Origin: Volvox africanus
Lineage: Eukaryota; Chlorophyta; Chlorophyceae; Chlamydomonadales; Volvocaceae
Length of the DNA: 64,000 bases
Reading direction: 5' to 3'
Assembly (NCBI GenBank): GCA_030268105.1
Contig: BSDZ01000008.1
Coordinates: 1,736,001-1,800,000 of the forward strand
Both the position numbers and the translations under genes were made by a program. A model generated the notes under the pieces. The model did not search any database, had not been told where the DNA came from, and was given only the letters and a program-made list of their open reading frames with translations. Shown piece after piece: positions 60,235 to 64,000 of this stretch (its first letter is position 1; each line of letters begins with the position of its first letter).

Positions 60235-63230
60235 TTATCTGCCCAACACTTTAGCCTTGTCCACCCGCTCTTGCCGCGCGCGCAAGTTCTCCGTGATGGC
60301 GAGCTCATCATCGGGGTTGATACCCGTCATGCGCATATCCAATAACTGCGTTACACAATGATATGGAAGAGTGGCAGATGAAAGCATTATCAGCATATAG
60401 CCTTCGCGTCGCGTACGAAAGGCGGTAGGGTTTCGGCGTCGAGAATGATGACGGCGACAGAGCTACCAGGAAGACATAGCTACTAAGAATGGACGGAACA
60501 GAAATTGGGGGGAACCGAGCTCTAAATAGAGCCATCGGGCTTGGGACACAGGGCCTGTAGGTGCGGATGATGGCGCGTAAGGTGATGCCGAATGCCAGGC
60601 TAAGAGGTCCCGGGCTAAGACGTCCCGCTTCCCACCGATAACACAAGTCACCCTGTATTCACTGATAGAAAGTACACACCTTTTTTCCTCCGCCTTTCAT
60701 CTACGCAAGTCCCCTACTCTATAGCCCCCACCCGAAAGTCCACGAGAAAAATAATTCGGTCATCCTCACCCGCACGGACGTATTCTGCTCCAGCGCCCGC
60801 CGCACGGCGCTGCATGCTTCCTCCCCATATTGATTGCATGACAGGTCCAGTTCGTTGACGGTGTTATTCAGCCGTAACAGCGCCACCACTGCTGCCGCCG
60901 TGCCTGGCCCCGCCGCATTGGCGCTAATGTTTAGTCGTTCCAGGGTGGGCGCGGTGCGCACGCTCTCCACAACTGCCTTGCAGCCCTCATCGCCCATGCG
61001 GTTTAGCCGTAGGTTCACGGACAGCAGACATTGGTTGTTTTTAAAGGCGCGTGCGAGGGACTTTGCGCCCTCTGTGTGGATTTGATTGTCGTGCAGCTCC
61101 AAAAGGCTTATGACTGAGTGGCCGTCCAGCAGCTTTGCGAGCGCGCGAACGCCGCGGTCCGCAATCTTGTTGTGGGAAAGGTTAAGGTGCGTGATCGAGA
61201 GGTTCTCCACTAGGCCAGACGCCAACATGCGGACCTGCAGTTTGGGAGGAAGCAGGATTTCAGAACTCAACCCGCAGGTTAGACCACTGATCATCTGATC
61301 GATTGAGCCTGGGCGAGCCCGAATAAGCCTACTGTGTAGCTTTAAGTGCCCACCAAATGAATGGTTCCTAGTTTGTATTTGTACCGGTGCATTGGGTACG
61401 CAACTGAATTGACTAGGGTTGATTTGAGTCGCGCAGAGGGTGGATTGGTGGAGCGTCGGGGATCCAAAACCCGCAGGCGGATAGCAATTTGGTAGCTCGG
61501 TCCCCAACTTCAGCACTCGTGCATTCGGGCTAAAATGCGTGTACGTGGGTTCGAGTATGACTTGTTATGACCAAGATGCTCTCAAGGTATTATGATGCAG
61601 CATGGTGTAAATTTGGCGCTAATTATGATGTAAGGCAGGCAGCGCCACCCTTGCCCAGCTGCCCCCTGTGGCCCCAACCAGGTCCTTGCTCGCCTTGTCG
61701 TCATCCAGGGAGTTATTGGAGAGGTCCAGGTAGGTCAGAGTCTCCGAGTGCTCCAGAGCCTTAGCCAGAGACCGGCAATCCGACAGCTTCATGCCAAATA
61801 GAGAGCGGTCGTAATCCATGCCCACCTCCTTAAGGTTGTAGGAGATGGCCAGGGAGGAGGGTGTGCTGCGGAACGAGACGGGACGGGCACGAGTGAGAGC
61901 GAGAATGAAAATGGCTGAAAGAAAACTTGTGGGAAACAAGGAAGCGGAGTGAGTTGAACTTGCATACGATTGGAATTTTATACTGAGTTAACCACTGAGA
62001 TCGCAATAGCCAGGCGATAGGCAGCAAGCCGGTGCTCATGCTTATGTTTCGCCCACGCAACCCAAGCAAATGCCGCAGCGAACCCACGACGCCATCTTAG
62101 AGAAGTCCCCAATCTTACGGACGCGTGACACCGATCGCCACCATCGCCCCCAAATTCCCAACTGAAAGTAGCTTATATGATGGAGAGGAGCATCGCCCAC
62201 TCACTTGACCATGCATTCGAATAGGATCTGAAGGTCAAGGTGCGATGGCAGCTGCCGAATGTGCACGGTCTGTACGAAACGCCGCGAGTACGTCAGCAGC
62301 CGCTTCAAACTGCTCAGATCCGTTATAGAGGGGTCATATCTGAAGTGTATCAGGGAGTGTGCACACGTTTGGACACAAGATAAGGCGGATGAAGGATACA
62401 GGTGTTGCACTGTGAGCAAGATGCTGTGAATGGGGATAATCGGACAGCTTAAGAAACATGATGGTGCGTGCAGGTTTATCCGCAACTCCTGGCTGGGTCT
62501 AGCTGACAATTATAACGATATTCAGCTGCTTCAACTATTGTTGATCCAGTGCTGCCAAAATAGCAGCTTCCAATGGCTTACTGTTCAAGGAACTCCTGCA
62601 GGTTTCTCTCGAAAAAGAGCTGCTTCCAGGAGTAGCCGTGTGCAGCAACCTGTTGGCGTACAAGAGTTGGAAGTTGATTCGAGTGCGCTGGGAAAACCGG
62701 GGCATCGGGTAAATGTCTTCAACAAGGCGAATGCACTGATATGGGGCGCGGACGGCGAGTGGCGTAACGTGCACCTTGGTGATGGGAGGTACTCGGCCAC
62801 AGACAGGAATACGCTGTGGGTGGCCAGTTTCCCTGCTTAAGTACTGTGTGTATACAGCACTTTGGGGCATCTATTGCTGTTTAGCCCCTTGTGGAAATAA
62901 CCCTTGAAAAACCCATCGTACCTCGCAGTTCTTCCACCTTGCCTGCGATCTACGTCTCCAGTAATCCTCGTCCGCAATGAGCTGTAGATAGGAGATAAAA
63001 GAGGTTCGCAATAGCCTTGAAGGATTTATCACATACACTACCCTGGGTGCATGTTACGCGCCCCTCACCGTGCCGACAAGTTCCAGCGGCAGGTCCAAGG
63101 GCAGGATATCAATGATGCGTTTGACATATTTATCTGGTAATGGTCCAAAGGTCGGGCATGCGTCAAAGTTCGCTGCCACAACCTTCACACAAATGTCCTT
63201 AAGGGGCGTAATTAGCAAAGGGGCAGACAT
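60235..63230 (-). CDS. DRC5: Dynein regulatory complex subunit 5 (DRC5/TCTE1/FAP155), leucine-rich repeat
   Basis: Seven exons in transcript order: 63230-63069, 62981-62922, 62649-62582, 62339-62205, 61865-61694, 61234-60770, 60345-60235; 1173 bp, 390 residues. DRC5 belongs to the nexin-dynein regulatory complex, which links axonemal doublets and controls flagellar bending. The N-terminal region matches the TCTE1 layout: MSAPLLITPLKDICVKVVAA, DEDYWRRRSQARW, and GYSWKQLFFERNLQEFLE. After residue 160 come ribonuclease-inhibitor-type repeats of about 28 residues: LTYLDLSNNSLDDDK, ITHLNLSHNKIADRG, ISLLELHDNQIHTEG, LLSVNLRLNRMGDEG, LERLNISANAAGPG, NELDLSCNQYGEEA. A short C-terminal helix follows (PDDELAITENLRARQERVDK). 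Intron 5 starts with GC (ACAAG/gcgagc), and family alignment at DDDK fixes that junction. The protein is somewhat shorter than the human one. Confidence 0.92.
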
Positions 63231-63606
63231 GATCGTTACCGAATGTACCTATAGTGAAGTTTGAAAATTAATTTCTTTATCTTATGTCTAGTCTCTTTCC
63301 TCGCGTTCGCTGCCCGGTCATGGCTTCATGTAAGTTGCTCATTAACTTTATTTAAATTGCCCAGCACACTACTGATTCGCTGCACGAATACATCGTCCCA
63401 GATGCAGCAAAGTTTCGTTTCGAAGCCTAGGTGGTTCCGGAGCATGGAAAGTACAACCTGGTCGAAACTCTGCATCAAGGACTATTAGTACAATCTTTTG
63501 CTAGTAACCTGTAATACGCAATATCAAACCCAAAAATCCATATAGATTCCTTTATTTGGTGTCTTGGTTGAAGTAATTCGCAATCTCATTTGTGGCGCTT
63601 TAACAA
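63231..63606. promoter_or_regulatory. Shared divergent promoter region of DRC5 and the tRNA-binding gene
   Basis: Only 376 bp separate the two start codons, which face away from each other, so both promoters and 5' UTRs must lie here. It is AT-rich. I found no single convincing TATA box or flagellar-gene motif. Confidence 0.45.
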
Positions 63607-64000
63607 ATGTCGTCGCATTTGAACGCATCGCGTCGTAGCGCTGGTGCGCGCAAATATGTGCGAGATGCCGTGGCCTTTACACCATATCGGCCTTCGACCG
63701 CGGCACGTGTGACAGGCACCACACCCTACGCCAGGGCTATCTTAGCTGTACGCCTGCAAGAACAACGGGCCCAACTAAGTGCCATCTGCAATGCAGCAGC
63801 TCCGGCGACGGAAGCCGCACCAGTGCCCCCGGCGTCCGATGCTGCTGCTGCCGACCCGGCAACAATGGACATCCGAGTGGGCAAAATCGTTAAGTGCGAG
63901 CAACATCCTGATGCTGATAGGTATGTGAATTGGAGATTGAACACCATCGGGATGGAGCCTTGATGCCCTCACCGACACGAGTGCCACTTATGCAGCGGCC
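63607..64000 (+). CDS. tRNA-binding (EMAPII/Arc1p/MetRS C-terminal type) protein, 5' end only
   Basis: Exon 1 is 63607-63920 and ends in phase 2 at a GTATGT donor; the rest lies outside the window. About 90 residues of basic, Ala/Pro-rich sequence come first. The OB-fold opens with MDIRVGKIVKCEQHPDADR, the hallmark start of the tRNA-binding domain. That domain occurs in AIMP1/EMAPII, yeast Arc1p, and the ends of methionyl- and tyrosyl-tRNA synthetases. It binds tRNA and docks synthetases. The N terminus could be a plastid or mitochondrial presequence (RRSAGARKYVRDAVAF). A stand-alone protein is likely, since no catalytic domain precedes it. Confidence 0.85.

Noticed and set aside
62430..62840. 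136-codon plus-strand ORF
   Set aside because: Antisense to DRC5 exon 3 and its introns; the minus strand encodes conserved TCTE1 sequence there.

Overview
The window is nuclear DNA from a green alga, most likely a volvocine chlorophyte (Chlamydomonas/Volvox relatives). Three things point there: short exons split by GT-AG introns (plus three GC-AG), TGTAA rather than AATAAA just after several stop codons, and a gene set that mixes plastid genes with a flagellar one. I found no bacterial operons, CRISPR array or rRNA, and no tRNA gene I could support. The single-frame ORFs hide the genes, so I rebuilt the models by hand from splice sites, codon phase and family similarity. In every full model except one (50107-51777, one doubtful junction) the exon lengths add up to whole codons.

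Layout. 2305-5275 (+): chloroplast-type DnaJ zinc-finger protein without a J domain. 9073-17255 (-): a 15-exon acyl-CoA:diacylglycerol acyltransferase, DGAT1, with a coiled coil and PH domain before the MBOAT domain. 17256-26428: about 9 kb, gene-poor, with two doubtful ORFs. 26429-31747 (+): HCF101, the plastid P-loop Fe-S scaffold for photosystem I. 33344-35877 (-): plastid triose-phosphate/phosphate translocator, convergent with HCF101. 35878-39946: no gene I can support. 39954-49303 (-): a predicted 1606-residue protein with two universal-stress-protein-like domains at the C terminus and a long central region I cannot assign. 50107-51777 (-): small protein with an N-myristoylation-type start. 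51778-56180: gene-poor, with a 360-bp TATAA array and a possible transposon relic. 56181-57829 (+): organelle-type helical-repeat protein resembling mTERF. 60235-63230 (-): DRC5/TCTE1, a leucine-rich-repeat subunit of the ciliary nexin-dynein regulatory complex. 63607-end (+): start of an EMAPII/Arc1p-type tRNA-binding protein, cut by the window edge.

The genes do not form a co-regulated cluster. Three are plastid carbon or photosynthesis genes (HCF101, the translocator, the DnaJ-type protein); DGAT1 makes storage oil from carbon the translocator helps export. The 376 bp between DRC5 and the tRNA-binding gene is a divergent promoter region. Introns carry many simple repeats (ACACAT, GGTGAT, TGAGGGG, G-rich tracts, CAG-like), which create long false ORFs.

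The least explained gene is the 1606-residue protein. The best supported structural oddities are the three phase-proven GC-AG introns and the PH-DGAT1 architecture.
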